The notes: generated by a model not told the origin, from the sequence alone. DNA of 64,000 nucleotides from Pseudomonas sp. MF4836 (GCF_002018875.1 NZ_MVOL01000002.1:434001-498000); one strand, 5' to 3'; positions 7,892 through 16,553 are shown, counted from the first letter of the stretch. Made by a program: numbers and translations.

Positions 7892-9428
7892 GCAGCCTCC
7901 AGTGTTGCTCGGCGATGCGTTGCAGGCACAGGCGCAGTTCCCCTTCCAGGGCGCGGTCTTCGATCACCGGCGGGAAGTCCTTGGCCAGCTCTGCGTGCAT
8001 CGCAGCCAGGGCCGGAGGCAGGGGGCGGGCATCGGCGGACTGGGCGCGCAGCCACACACCCTGGTTGGCCGCCAGCAGGGTGGCGGCGGCGACCTGTTCG
8101 GTCAGCTCCAGCACGCGAATCGCGTCCCGGGCGGCGATGGTGCCCATGCTCACCTTGTCCTGGTTGTGGCACTCGGTGGAGCGCGAGAACACGCTGGCCG
8201 GCATGGTGTTTTTCAGGGCTTCGGCGGTCCAGGCACTGGTGCCGATCTGCACTGCCTTGAAGCCGTGGTTGAGCATCGCGCGCTCGGCGCTGGCGCCGGA
8301 CAGGTTGCTCGGCAGGCCGTGGTTGTAACGCACGTCCACCAGCAGCGCGAGCTGCCGGTCGAGCAGGTCGGCGACGTTGGCCACCAGGGTCTTGAGGCTG
8401 TCCATGGCGAACGCAATGTGCCCGCCGTAGAAATGCCCGCCGTGCAGCACGCGCTCGGCTTCGGCGTCGATGATCGGGTTGTCGTTGGCGCTGTTGAGCT
8501 CGGTCTCGATAAACGCGCGCAGCCAGTTCAGGCTGTCGGCCAGCACCCCCAGGACGTGGGGCGCGCAGCGCAGGGAGTAGCGGTCTTGCAGGCGATGCAG
8601 CGGCGCGGTCGGTGCGTCGATGGCCAAATCCTGGCGCAGCCAGGCCGCCACTTGCATCTGCCCCGGGTGCGGCTTGGCGGCGAACAGGCGCTCGTCGAAA
8701 TGCTCGGGGTTGCCTTGCAGGGCTACTACGTTCAGCGCGGTGATGCGGGTTGCCAGTTGCAGCAGGTAATCAGCGCGGGCGAAGGCCAGGCAGGCCAGGC
8801 CGGTCATCACCGCGGTGCCGTTCATCAACGCCAGGGCTTCTTTGGGGCGCAGCACCAGCGGGTCCCAGCCCAGTTCCCGGTGCACGTCGGCGGCCTGACG
8901 GCGTTCGCCACGGAACAGGACTTCACGCTCGCCGGACAGGGTCGCAGCCACGTAGGACAGCGGCGTCAGGTCGCCGCTGGCGCCGACCGAGCCTTCTTCC
9001 GGGATCAGCGGCAGGATATCGTGTTCGAGAAAAGCCTGCAGGCGCTCCAGCAGCTCGACCCGCACCCCGGACACGCCGTGGCACAGCGACTGCAAGCGCG
9101 CCGCCAGTACCGCGCGGGTGGCCTGGGCATCCAGCAGCTTGCCCAGCCCGCACCCGTGGAAGGTGTACAGGTGGCGCGGCAGGGCTTCGACGTGTTGCAG
9201 CGGCACCGCGACCACGCAGGAGTCGCCGTAGCCGGTGGTGACGCCATAGATCACGCCTTCCTTGTCGAGCAAGGAGTCGAGAAACTGCGCGCCCTTGGCG
9301 ATGCGCTGGCGAAACCCGGCATCACCTTGCAGTTGCACGGGCACCTGACGGTTGGCCAGGGCCAGCACGTCTTCGATGCGCAAGGGGAGTTCGCCGAAGG
9401 TTACCGGCTCAAGCGGATGCGTCGTCAT
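7881..9428 (-). CDS. aromatic amino acid ammonia-lyase (HAL/TAL/PAL family)
   Basis: A 515-residue MIO-dependent ammonia-lyase. The self-cyclising triad Ala-Ser-Gly is at residues 150-152 within SVGASGDLTPLSY, and the catalytic tyrosine loop YGVTTGYG is at 61-68. Its place inside the operon suggests that it supplies a cinnamate- or coumarate-type acid for activation by the AMP-ligase. The selectivity dipeptide appears to be Phe90-His91 (YTFHGCG). By my alignment, histidine lyases have Ser-His and tyrosine lyases His-His or His-Leu, so the preferred amino acid is open. True histidine lyase (HutH) is unlikely given the context. Confidence 0.85.
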   Translation of the reverse strand: MTTHPLEPVTFGELPLRIEDVLALANRQVPVQLQGDAGFRQRIAKGAQFLDSLLDKEGVIYGVTTGYGDSCVVAVPLQHVEALPRHLYTFHGCGLGKLLDAQATRAVLAARLQSLCHGVSGVRVELLERLQAFLEHDILPLIPEEGSVGASGDLTPLSYVAATLSGEREVLFRGERRQAADVHRELGWDPLVLRPKEALALMNGTAVMTGLACLAFARADYLLQLATRITALNVVALQGNPEHFDERLFAAKPHPGQMQVAAWLRQDLAIDAPTAPLHRLQDRYSLRCAPHVLGVLADSLNWLRAFIETELNSANDNPIIDAEAERVLHGGHFYGGHIAFAMDSLKTLVANVADLLDRQLALLVDVRYNHGLPSNLSGASAERAMLNHGFKAVQIGTSAWTAEALKNTMPASVFSRSTECHNQDKVSMGTIAARDAIRVLELTEQVAAATLLAANQGVWLRAQSADARPLPPALAAMHAELAKDFPPVIEDRALEGELRLCLQRIAEQHWRLHAQ

Positions 9429-10344
9429 CGGTCTTCCAGAATGGGTAAAAGTTGAACCACTGTTGCGGCGCTTCGAGGCAGTACTGGCCCAGGCGTTCGG
9501 CGTAGCGGGCGGTCCACTGGGCGATCACTTGCTCGCGGTCGCTGCGTTTCCAGGCCACGGCGTCGGTGAAGGGCTCGAGGATCACCCGGTAGCGACCCTG
9601 ATGCTTGAGGCACAGCAGCAGGTTGACCGGGCATTTGAGCAGCCCGGCCAGCAGCCACGGGCCTTGGGGGAATGCCGCCGGATGGCCGAGGAAATCCACC
9701 CGTACATTGCGTCCGCCGTGCAGCGGCACGCGGTCGCCGGCAATCGCCAGCCACTCGCCGCGGTCAAGGCGCTGGCTCAGTTGCAGCATGATCGCCGGGT
9801 CCAGCTCGCTGACCTGGATCAGCCGCAGGTTGGTGGCCCCGGCCTCGCCCAGCAGGCGGTTGAAACGTTCGGCGTGCTTGGTGTGCACCAGCACGTTCAT
9901 GGTCACCTGCTCACCGAGTTCCGCCAGGGCGCGGCAGACTTCGAGGTTGCCCAGGTGCGCGCCCACCAGCATCTGCCCGCGTTCGCCGCGCAATTCGTTG
10001 CGCAGCAGCGCCGGGTCGACAATCTCGATCTGCTCGATGCGCAGCTTGCCGTTCCACACGTCGAGCTTGTCCAGCAGGGCGTCGGCAAAGGCCATGAACT
10101 GGCCGAACACCCGACGCTGGGTCGGGCGCAGTTCGTTGCGTCCGCTCCAGTCGGCGAGCCGTTGCTGATACTGCCAGGCGCTGTGTCGGGCGTTGCGGCC
10201 GAACAGGAAAAAGTACAGAACGATGGCGTACAGCACCGGGCTCAGCACCCGCCGCCCGAGGATCCTGACCCCGAATGCGGTGAGCTTCATCAGCCAGAAG
10301 CTGCCGCGCTCTTCATGCTCGGCCCAATGCTGTTGCTGACTCAT
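9409..10344 (-). CDS. LpxL/HtrB-like lipid acyltransferase
   Basis: A 311-residue membrane-associated acyltransferase of the lipid A late-acyltransferase type. The catalytic HX4E motif is HLGNLE (residues 130-135), after a single N-terminal hydrophobic segment (about 33-48). It probably joins the polyene acyl chain to a lipid or sugar acceptor. The reading frame runs on to 10620, but the ATG at 10342-10344 forms an ATGA overlap with the glycosyltransferase stop. From memory, in enterobacterial clusters this function and the glycosyltransferase occur in one fused protein; here they are two coupled genes. Confidence 0.8.
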   Translation of the reverse strand: MSQQQHWAEHEERGSFWLMKLTAFGVRILGRRVLSPVLYAIVLYFFLFGRNARHSAWQYQQRLADWSGRNELRPTQRRVFGQFMAFADALLDKLDVWNGKLRIEQIEIVDPALLRNELRGERGQMLVGAHLGNLEVCRALAELGEQVTMNVLVHTKHAERFNRLLGEAGATNLRLIQVSELDPAIMLQLSQRLDRGEWLAIAGDRVPLHGGRNVRVDFLGHPAAFPQGPWLLAGLLKCPVNLLLCLKHQGRYRVILEPFTDAVAWKRSDREQVIAQWTARYAERLGQYCLEAPQQWFNFYPFWKTDDDASA

Positions 10345-11075
10345 GCTCGCCACCGTCGCCAGAGGATCTGCGGCGCCCGCAGCAACATGCCGAAAAACAG
10401 CCGGGTGTGCATGCTGGAAATCAATGCGTTGTCGTGCAGCAGGCGAAAGTGCGAGAGGCCATCGGTGGGGTAGTGGACCTTGGTCGGCAGCCAGCGCATC
10501 GGCTGATTGCGCCAGGCCAGGCGCACCAGGACCTCGGGATCGAAATCCATGCGCTTGCCGAGTTTGACCGAATCGATCAGCGCCAGCACTGGCGGCAGCG
10601 GGTAGACCCGGAAGCCGCACATGGAGTCGGGAATCTGCAACGACAGGCTGTTGATCCAGACCCAGACATGGGTCAGGTAACGGGCATACAGGCGGCCCTT
10701 GGGCACGCTGCTGTCGTACTGTGGATAACCGCAGATCAGTGCCTCGGGGTGGGCGCGGGAGCTGGCGATAAAGTTATCCACATCGCGCAGGTCGTGCTGG
10801 CCGTCGGCATCCACCTGCAGAGCGTGGCTGAAGCCCAGGCGCGAGGCCTCGCGCAGCCCGGCCATGACCGCGCCGCCCTTGCCCTGGTTCAGTGCCAGGC
10901 GGATCAGGAACACCTGCTCGCGCTTGGCCAGTTGTTCCAGGACCGCCGCGCAGGCCGGGCTGCTGGCGTCGTCCACCAGCACGCAGGGCAAGCCACCGGC
11001 GAGCAGGGCTTCGACCACCGCCGGCACCGCGCCTTCGTGGTTATAAACCGGAATCACCGCACAGGGCTTATGCAT
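10341..11075 (-). CDS. family 2 glycosyltransferase
   Basis: A 244-residue GT-A fold glycosyltransferase resembling dolichol-phosphate-mannose-synthase-like enzymes. The nucleotide-binding signature VDDAS lies at residues 34-38, and the metal-binding motif DADGQ at 89-93. The frame could begin upstream at a TTG (11103-11105). The ATG at 11073-11075 is chosen because AGGGGGCGG precedes it and the glycosyltransferase fold begins directly (AVIPVYNH). Acceptor and donor sugar are unknown. Two DnaA-box sequences lie inside this gene. Confidence 0.8.
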   Translation of the reverse strand: MHKPCAVIPVYNHEGAVPAVVEALLAGGLPCVLVDDASSPACAAVLEQLAKREQVFLIRLALNQGKGGAVMAGLREASRLGFSHALQVDADGQHDLRDVDNFIASSRAHPEALICGYPQYDSSVPKGRLYARYLTHVWVWINSLSLQIPDSMCGFRVYPLPPVLALIDSVKLGKRMDFDPEVLVRLAWRNQPMRWLPTKVHYPTDGLSHFRLLHDNALISSMHTRLFFGMLLRAPQILWRRWRA

Positions 11076-11146
11076 CGACCGCCCCCTGCCGCAGGCTGCG
11101 GCCAATGGCCCGGAACACGCGGGTTCCCCGATAAAACTTATCCACA
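10720..11146. promoter_or_regulatory. cluster of three perfect DnaA-box sequences
   Basis: The 9-mer TTATCCACA occurs at 10774-10782 and 11138-11146 on the plus strand, and as TGTGGATAA at 10720-10728. The first two positions lie inside the glycosyltransferase gene; the third starts on the AMP-ligase stop codon (TAA read on the minus strand). Whether DnaA binds here is not known. There is no dnaA, dnaN or AT-rich unwinding region, so this is not presented as an origin. Confidence 0.4.
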
Positions 11147-12817
11147 GGCTGCCTCCAGCAAAATGCGCCCACTGGAACAGGCCGCCGTGTCGTTGCGGTA
11201 GGCGAAATACAATTTGCCGCGTTCATCGTCGAACCGCAGGTGCAATTGCACCTGGTCGCCGGGGCGCACCAGTTGCTGGAATTTCAGCACTTCCATGCCG
11301 GCAAAGCGGCCCGGCCGGTCCAGCAGTTGCTGGCCCAGGGCCAGGGCCCAATCGACCTGGACCACCCCAGGCAATACCGGGGTCTGCGGGAAGTGCCCGC
11401 TGAAATAGGCCAGGTCCGGGGGAATGCTCAGTTGCAGGTTCCACTCGCCGTCCTGTTCGTGCTGTTCCAGCACTTCAGGCGCTTGTGGGCGCGGTGCCAG
11501 CAGCAGAGCCTCGACCTCGGCCTGGGGCAACTTGCCCTGGGCGTTCAGCGGCAACTGGCGCAGCAACCGCCAGCGGCGCGGCAGGGCCAGGGCTTCGCAG
11601 TGCTGGCTCAGGTGCTGGCGCAGGGACTGGGTCAGGTGGCGGCGGCCGCCGTTGCGCAGGGCCTGCAAGCCCGCTTCGCTCAAGACCAGCACGGCGCCGA
11701 GGGAGGCTCGGTTTTCCTGGACCACGCCCAGGCGCGCTTCGCTGACCCAGGCATGGCTGGCCAGGGCCTGTTCGAGCATGGGCAGGGAGATGCGTTTTTC
11801 TTCCAGCTTGACGATCCGGTCCAGGCGCCCGAGCAGCTCGAAACGGCCATCGGCCTCGATTCGTGCGGCATCGGCGCTGTGTTCGACATGCCCTTCTGGC
11901 AGGTAGGTCGAGGCAATCAGCAGCGCGCCGTCCGCGTCCTGGCTCAACTGCACGCCGGCGAAGGGTTGCCACAGGCTCGCGCCCTGGCGCCAGGCGATGC
12001 CGCCGGTTTCCGAACTGCCGAAAATCTCGGTCGGCCATTGGCCCAAGCGCTGTTGCAGGCTGTGCGCGGCCTCGGCGGGCAAGGCGCCGCCCGAGGAAAA
12101 CACCCGGCTGACCTGGCTCAAGGCCGGCCAGTCGAGGTTGTCGCCCATGCGCTTGAGCAGCGCCGGGCTGGCGACCCAGGCAAAGGCCGGGTACTCGCGG
12201 CTGGCGCGTTGCAGGTCTTCGGGGAACGGCAACTGGCGGCGCACGAACGGGCGCCCGGCGCACAGCGGCCACAGCACCCGAAACAGCAGGCCGTAGATGT
12301 CTTGCGCGGCGACGCTGCCAATCATGCAGGCGCTGCCCAGTTCCGCGCCCCACAGCTGTTCCAGGGCCTGGACCTCGTTGGCCAGTTGCACCAGGGTCTT
12401 GTCGATGCGCTTGGGTTCGCCACTGGAGCCGGACGTGCACAGGCTCAAGCGGCACTGCGCCAGGTCCAGCTCGGCAGCCGGCAGCGGCGCCTGCAACAGG
12501 GCAGCGAGGCGCGTGTCGTGCTCCAGGTCGGTGAGCCACAGGTCGACCTCACCGGACCAGCGCTGGCGGGTCTGGGCCTGCAGGTCGGCCGGCAGCAGTA
12601 CGCTGACCCCGGCCCGCCAGGCGCCGAGCAGGGCGATGGCCAGTTGCGCGGCATCTTCCAGGTGCAGGGCCATGCGTTGCACGCCCCGGGCCTGGAGCCC
12701 GGCGGCCAGGCGCAGCGCCTGGTCGTGCAGGGCGCTGTGGTCGAGTACCGGGTCGAAGGTCACCGTCCGCCCCGGGTGAGCCTTGAGCAGCAGGTGCTCA
12801 AGCTTGATCCAATTCAT
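11138..12817 (-). CDS. AMP-ligase fused to FabA/FabZ-like hotdog dehydratase
   Basis: A 559-residue two-domain protein. The first part is an ANL-superfamily acyl-adenylating enzyme with the P-loop [13 protein letters not shown] (about 125-137), likely activating the aryl acid and loading it on an ACP. From about residue 465 it becomes a hotdog domain with [15 protein letters not shown], the FabA/FabZ-type active-site signature, suited to dehydration of a 3-hydroxyacyl-ACP. The start is taken as the ATG at 12815-12817, which overlaps the preceding stop by ATGA, not the open frame back to 12850. A 62-bp spacer separates it from the glycosyltransferase. Confidence 0.8.
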   Translation of the reverse strand: MNWIKLEHLLLKAHPGRTVTFDPVLDHSALHDQALRLAAGLQARGVQRMALHLEDAAQLAIALLGAWRAGVSVLLPADLQAQTRQRWSGEVDLWLTDLEHDTRLAALLQAPLPAAELDLAQCRLSLCTSGSSGEPKRIDKTLVQLANEVQALEQLWGAELGSACMIGSVAAQDIYGLLFRVLWPLCAGRPFVRRQLPFPEDLQRASREYPAFAWVASPALLKRMGDNLDWPALSQVSRVFSSGGALPAEAAHSLQQRLGQWPTEIFGSSETGGIAWRQGASLWQPFAGVQLSQDADGALLIASTYLPEGHVEHSADAARIEADGRFELLGRLDRIVKLEEKRISLPMLEQALASHAWVSEARLGVVQENRASLGAVLVLSEAGLQALRNGGRRHLTQSLRQHLSQHCEALALPRRWRLLRQLPLNAQGKLPQAEVEALLLAPRPQAPEVLEQHEQDGEWNLQLSIPPDLAYFSGHFPQTPVLPGVVQVDWALALGQQLLDRPGRFAGMEVLKFQQLVRPGDQVQLHLRFDDERGKLYFAYRNDTAACSSGRILLEAACG

Positions 12818-13359
12818 GCGCGGCCTCGTACGCGTTGTCGTAATAGCCATTCAATGGCAAACAGCAAGCCCATCAGCCCGTAGGCGATCAGGCCGTTGTA
12901 CAACGTCCACCAGCTCAGCGGCGCCCAGAGGGTCAGGGCGGCGGCGAGCAATCCGTTACAGAGGAAAAACACACTCCAGGCCACGGTGACCTGGCGTGTG
13001 TAGCGAATCGCCTTGGGCGGCAGCGCAGGCTCACGCAGGCGCGCCAGGCGCTCGGCCACCGGCGGGCCGTATTTCAGGCTCAGGCCGAACAGGCCGAGCA
13101 TGAAACTGCTGATCAGCACCGGGTACCAGCGCAGCAATTGCGGGCTGTCGAACAGCGCCAGCAGCAGGCAGAACAGCATGGCCGCCGCCGCCATCCACAG
13201 GCTGCTGGCCCGCCGTTCGCCGGTCAGTGCGCGGGCCAGCCACAGGCCGCCCAGCAACAGGCCGAACTGCCACGGGGCGAAGTGCTCCATGCCGAAATAC
13301 ACCGCAAAGGGGTACAGCAAGCCCGCCAGCAGCAGGCCCAGGCCGATCAGACGGCTCAT
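12814..13359 (-). CDS. small polytopic membrane protein (COG4648-like)
   Basis: A 181-residue protein with four to five predicted membrane helices, separated by a loop rich in Arg and Pro. Proteins of this kind are regular but uncharacterised members of aryl-polyene clusters, always beside the ACP and AMP-ligase genes. No catalytic motif can be seen. Both ends are in ATGA overlaps, with ACP upstream and AMP-ligase downstream, which argues for stoichiometric coupled translation. Confidence 0.65.
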   Translation of the reverse strand: MSRLIGLGLLLAGLLYPFAVYFGMEHFAPWQFGLLLGGLWLARALTGERRASSLWMAAAAMLFCLLLALFDSPQLLRWYPVLISSFMLGLFGLSLKYGPPVAERLARLREPALPPKAIRYTRQVTVAWSVFFLCNGLLAAALTLWAPLSWWTLYNGLIAYGLMGLLFAIEWLLRQRVRGRA

Positions 13360-13610
13360 GCGGCCGGCTGGACCAGACGGTAGACCGCCTCGACCACGTC
13401 ATTGACGGTGCGCACCGACTTGAATTCCTCGGCGGCGATTTTCTTGCCGGTCTGACGCTTGATGTGGTCGATCAGGTCGACCGCGTCGATGCTGTCGATT
13501 TCCAGGTCCTGGTACAGGTTGGACTCAAGGCTCACGCGCTCGGGTTCCAGCTCGAAGAGTTCGACCAGGGCATCGCGCAGGGTGTTGAAGATATCGTCAC
13601 GAGTTTGCAT
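13356..13610 (-). CDS. acyl carrier protein (second of two)
   Basis: An 84-residue acidic acyl carrier protein. The phosphopantetheine attachment serine is Ser40 in EIDSIDAVDL. It follows the first ACP after 9 bp. Two ACPs with different sequences are usual in aryl-polyene systems, one perhaps carrying the starter and the other the growing chain; which does which cannot be told from the sequence. Confidence 0.9.
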   Translation of the reverse strand: MQTRDDIFNTLRDALVELFELEPERVSLESNLYQDLEIDSIDAVDLIDHIKRQTGKKIAAEEFKSVRTVNDVVEAVYRLVQPAA

Positions 13611-13619
13611 GGTCCGGTC

Positions 13620-13892
13620 TCAAGCTGCCTGTTTTGCAGTGACGAAGGCCGCAAGGCTCGCCACGTTACTGAAGTGATTGCGCGTGTCCTTGGCGTCGGC
13701 GTCGATCTTGATGCCGTACTTCTTCTGGATCGCCAGGCCCAGTTCCAGGGCGTCTACCGAGTCCAGGCCCAGGCCGTCGCCGAAAAGGGTCTGCTCGTTG
13801 CCGATATCCTGTGCGCTGATGTCTTCGAGGCCCAGGGCGTCGATGATCAACAGCTTGATCTCAAGGGTTAAGTCCGGGTGCAGATTGCTCAT
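13620..13892 (-). CDS. acyl carrier protein (first of two)
   Basis: A 90-residue acyl carrier protein with the phosphopantetheine serine at residue 45 in GLDSVDALEL. It overlaps the end of the PlsC-type acyltransferase gene by 32 bp. It differs markedly from the second ACP, so the pair is not a recent duplication. Confidence 0.9.
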   Translation of the reverse strand: MSNLHPDLTLEIKLLIIDALGLEDISAQDIGNEQTLFGDGLGLDSVDALELGLAIQKKYGIKIDADAKDTRNHFSNVASLAAFVTAKQAA

Positions 13893-14682
13893 CTGAGGCG
13901 AGCTCCTTAATGAAATAGTGATGCAAGTGGTCGTTGAGTTTACGCGAGGCCTGGGGTGCGGGGCCTTGAGCGGCGAAGGTCTGTGGGTCTATATCGGCAC
14001 CCACGCGGAAACTGAAGTGCACGCGACGTTGCGGGATGCGGTACCAGGGTTCGGCCTTGGTCAGGGTGGTCGGGCTGACCTTTATCACCACCGGGGTGAG
14101 GATTCTCGCACCCCGCAGGGCAATCGCTGCCCCGCCCCGATGAAAGGCCGGTGCCTGGCCCGGTACGGTGCGCGTGCCTTCGGGGAAAATGATCAGGGTC
14201 TGGCCGTCCTGCAGTGCCTGGCCGGCGGCATCGAGCATGTCCATGCTGCCGTCATTGCTGATATAGCCGGCTTCGCGCACCGGGCCGCGGGTGAAGGGGT
14301 TCTGCCACAGGCTCTGTTTGACCACGCAGTTGGCGTTGCGCACCAGGCCGATCAGAAACACCACGTCGATCAGCGACGGGTGGTTGGCGATGATCATCTG
14401 CCCCGGGCGGCCGAGTTTCTCCGCGCCCTGGACGTCATAGGTCAGCACGCCGCAGCGGGCCATGAACCGGATAAACAGCCAGAACAGCCGGCTGATGGTC
14501 GCGCGGGCACGACGCTGGTGCGCCTCGGGTGTGCCCGGCAGGCAGCTCAATAGCGGAAAAATCACCAGGCGCAGGCACAAACTACCTAGACCGAACAGCG
14601 TAAAGCTCGCTGCCGTGGCCATCAGGCGCCAGTAGTAGGCATCGCGCGGTTTCGCGCTTACCGGTTGCGTTGCCAGGTCCAT
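13861..14682 (-). CDS. PlsC-type 1-acyl-sn-glycerol-3-phosphate acyltransferase-like protein
   Basis: A 273-residue lysophospholipid acyltransferase-like enzyme. The catalytic HX4D motif is NHPSLID (residues 100-106) and the phosphate-binding motif is FPEGTR (166-171). A hydrophobic segment near residues 20-48 should anchor it to the inner membrane. It may attach the polyene to a glycerolipid. The frame is open to 14760, but the ATG at 14680-14682, with GGAAG upstream, gives the normal family length. It overlaps the ketosynthase-like gene by 25 bp. Confidence 0.85.
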   Translation of the reverse strand: MDLATQPVSAKPRDAYYWRLMATAASFTLFGLGSLCLRLVIFPLLSCLPGTPEAHQRRARATISRLFWLFIRFMARCGVLTYDVQGAEKLGRPGQMIIANHPSLIDVVFLIGLVRNANCVVKQSLWQNPFTRGPVREAGYISNDGSMDMLDAAGQALQDGQTLIIFPEGTRTVPGQAPAFHRGGAAIALRGARILTPVVIKVSPTTLTKAEPWYRIPQRRVHFSFRVGADIDPQTFAAQGPAPQASRKLNDHLHHYFIKELASDEQSAPGLNP

Positions 14683-15392
14683 ACACGATTCTTCCAGGCA
14701 TGTTGGCAGGTGGCCTGCGGGGTGAGCAGGGTACGCAACAGATTCAGGGCATGGGGCCACTGGGCTCGCGGGCTGTCTTCAGACGCGCTGCCATCGCCGG
14801 CGCTGCCGAGGGACAGCTGCCAGTCGTCGCCCGGGGTCAGCAGCAGGCCGACCGCATAAGGAAAGGGCACGTCGTCGATCCATTCGGCATAGGCCTGTGG
14901 CGGCTGCTCTTCGGTGATCAGCAGCAGCACCGCCGGGGCGCCTTCGGCGAGCAGCGCGGCGGCTTCGAGCATGCCGTGTTCCAGGCCGTCGCCGGCGGCG
15001 GCGAGGGCGGTCATTTCGCTGGTTTCGCCGCGCATGATCGACCACAGGCCGATCACCGCGTTATGCACCGACAGGCTGAACTGGGTCGGCGACAGGGGCT
15101 GGCCGGCGGCCAGGTCGCTGAGAATGTCGAAGGTGCGTGGGGTTTCGCCGTGGCGTGAAACAAACACCAGGGGCAAGTGTTCCAGGCCTTCGGCCAAGGG
15201 CCAGCCAACGCTGAAGGCCATTCGTGCCAGGCGGCTCAGGCGTCGGCGTTGCATGGCGGGCAGGAAGGACACGTCGGGGGCGGCATCGCTGCTGGCAAGC
15301 ACGGTCGGTTGGCGGCTCCAGGCCTGCCAATCGTCCACGCTTTCGAGCCCAGGGGCCCATGCGCGCCATTGAGCGATGTTGAACTTGATCAC
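14658..15392 (-). CDS. ketosynthase-like protein, probable chain-length factor (first gene of operon)
   Basis: A 244-residue protein similar to the N-terminal half of ketosynthases (Ketoacyl-synt_2 type). It lacks the catalytic cysteine motif: the region aligned to the active site reads SLSVHNAVIGLWS. It is thus likely a non-catalytic partner of a cluster ketosynthase that sets chain length. The start is a GTG at 15390-15392. A short GC hairpin (15403-15416) overlaps the probable ribosome binding site. It is the promoter-proximal gene of the minus-strand operon. Confidence 0.75.
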   Translation of the reverse strand: MIKFNIAQWRAWAPGLESVDDWQAWSRQPTVLASSDAAPDVSFLPAMQRRRLSRLARMAFSVGWPLAEGLEHLPLVFVSRHGETPRTFDILSDLAAGQPLSPTQFSLSVHNAVIGLWSIMRGETSEMTALAAAGDGLEHGMLEAAALLAEGAPAVLLLITEEQPPQAYAEWIDDVPFPYAVGLLLTPGDDWQLSLGSAGDGSASEDSPRAQWPHALNLLRTLLTPQATCQHAWKNRVWTWQRNR

Positions 15393-15402
15393 TGGTTTTC
15401 AT

Positions 15403-15577
15403 CCCGCCCCTGCGGGCTTCCTTGACGCGGTGAGTCGCGTTGATAGCGAACCGACTCTACGTGGCCCTATGGCCGAGTGGCGCGCATTATCCCGGTGCGG
15501 CTGGCTTGTAGCAAATATTGGTTACATTTGCTTGAAGAAATAAGACGCTTCTCATGCGGAGATGTCATTTTGACATC
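15403..15577 (-). promoter_or_regulatory. aryl-polyene operon upstream region with two dyads
   Basis: The 346-bp space between the aryl-polyene operon and the divergent ParA-like gene holds no credible gene. It contains a perfect dyad GATGTCA-TTT-TGACATC at 15561-15577, a second perfect dyad AGCAAAT-N9-ATTTGCT at 15510-15532, and a small hairpin CCCGC-CCCT-GCGGG at 15403-15416 next to the first start codon. The dyads are candidate operators. No regulator gene lies in the visible part of the cluster. Confidence 0.5.
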
Positions 15578-15738
15578 TTTTACCCCGAAAAATAATGCAG
15601 CCCATCGGTAATACGGGGGCTTAGGATGATATTTTCCACTGCCGGCTGGGCTCGTGTGCGAGTGGGGCGCCAACGAGGTAGCTAAGCGGCAACCAGGGCT
15701 ACTACACTCGCTGATCTTTGATACACGGAGGTTTTGAC

Positions 15739-16509
15739 ATGCGGCGTGTGGTGTTCAATCAGAAAGGTGGCGTGGGCAAGTCGAGTATTGCCTGCAATCT
15801 GGCGGCGGTCAGCGCCAGCGAGGGTTATCGCACCTTGTTGGTGGATCTGGATGCCCAGGCCAACTCCACCCAGTACCTCACCGGCCTGACCGGCGACGAC
15901 ATTCCCATGGGCATTGCCGATTTCTTCAAGCAGACCCTGTCGTCCGGGCCGTTTTCGAAGAAAAACCAGGTGGATATCTACGAGACTCCGTTCGACAACC
16001 TGCACGTGGTCACCGCCACCGCCGAGCTGGCCGACCTGCAACCCAAGCTCGAGGCCAAGCACAAGATCAACAAACTGCGCAAATTGCTCGACGAGTTGTC
16101 CGAAGATTACGACCGGATCTACCTCGACACCCCGCCGGCCCTGAATTTTTATGCGGTATCCGCATTGATTGCCGCTGATCGGGTGTTGATCCCCTTCGAT
16201 TGCGACAGCTTCTCACGCCAGGCGCTATACGGCCTGCTGGCAGAAATCGAAGAATTGAAGGAAGACCACAACGAAGACCTGCAAGTGGAAGGGATCGTGG
16301 TCAATCAGTTCCAGGCCCGGGCCAGCCTGCCGCAGCAGATCCTCGACGAGTTGATAGCCGAAGGCCTGCCGGTGCTGCCGGTGTACCTGGCCAGCTCGGT
16401 GCGCATGCGTGAATCGCACCAGGCCAACATGCCGCTGATCCACCTCGACCCACGGCACAAGCTGACTCAGCAATTTGTCGAGCTGCACAATCTGCTGGAA
16501 AACGCCTGA
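15739..16509 (+). CDS. ParA-family ATPase without a ParB partner
   Basis: A 256-residue ParA/MinD-type ATPase. The deviant Walker A motif KGGVGKSS lies near the N-terminus, and the switch/Walker B aspartates are in [12 protein letters not shown] and YLDTPPAL. The ATG at 15739 has ACGGAGG seven bases upstream; the frame is open further back without a site. No ParB gene or parS-like repeat is adjacent. It lacks an N-terminal DNA-binding domain. From memory, Pseudomonas genomes carry such an orphan at this locus; its cargo is unknown. Confidence 0.8.
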   Translation: MRRVVFNQKGGVGKSSIACNLAAVSASEGYRTLLVDLDAQANSTQYLTGLTGDDIPMGIADFFKQTLSSGPFSKKNQVDIYETPFDNLHVVTATAELADLQPKLEAKHKINKLRKLLDELSEDYDRIYLDTPPALNFYAVSALIAADRVLIPFDCDSFSRQALYGLLAEIEELKEDHNEDLQVEGIVVNQFQARASLPQQILDELIAEGLPVLPVYLASSVRMRESHQANMPLIHLDPRHKLTQQFVELHNLLENA

Positions 16510-16516
16510 CTCCACC

Positions 16517-16537
16517 ATGAGGGGGCAAGCCCCTCAT
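16517..16537. terminator. hairpin between convergent parA-like and trxC genes
   Basis: ATGAGGGG and CCCCTCAT form an 8-bp stem around a five-base loop in the 44-bp gap between two convergent genes. There is no long T-run on either side, so bidirectional termination is plausible but not certain. Confidence 0.55.
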
Positions 16538-16553
16538 TGGCCGGCGCAGGGCC

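Noticed and set aside
7881..9428. Histidine ammonia-lyase for histidine breakdown (HutH)
   Set aside because: No hut genes are nearby; the gene is translationally embedded in the polyene operon and the selectivity pair differs from HAL.
11076..11105. Upstream TTG start for the glycosyltransferase
   Set aside because: The added ten residues are not conserved-looking and the ATG at 11075 has a good ribosome binding site.
10720..11146. Replication origin
   Set aside because: Three DnaA boxes alone are not an origin; there is no AT-rich unwinding element and no dnaA, dnaN, gidA or parB gene.
15467..15673. 68-codon minus-strand frame upstream of the polyene operon
   Set aside because: It overlaps both dyads, has no ribosome binding site and has unusual composition compared with neighbours.
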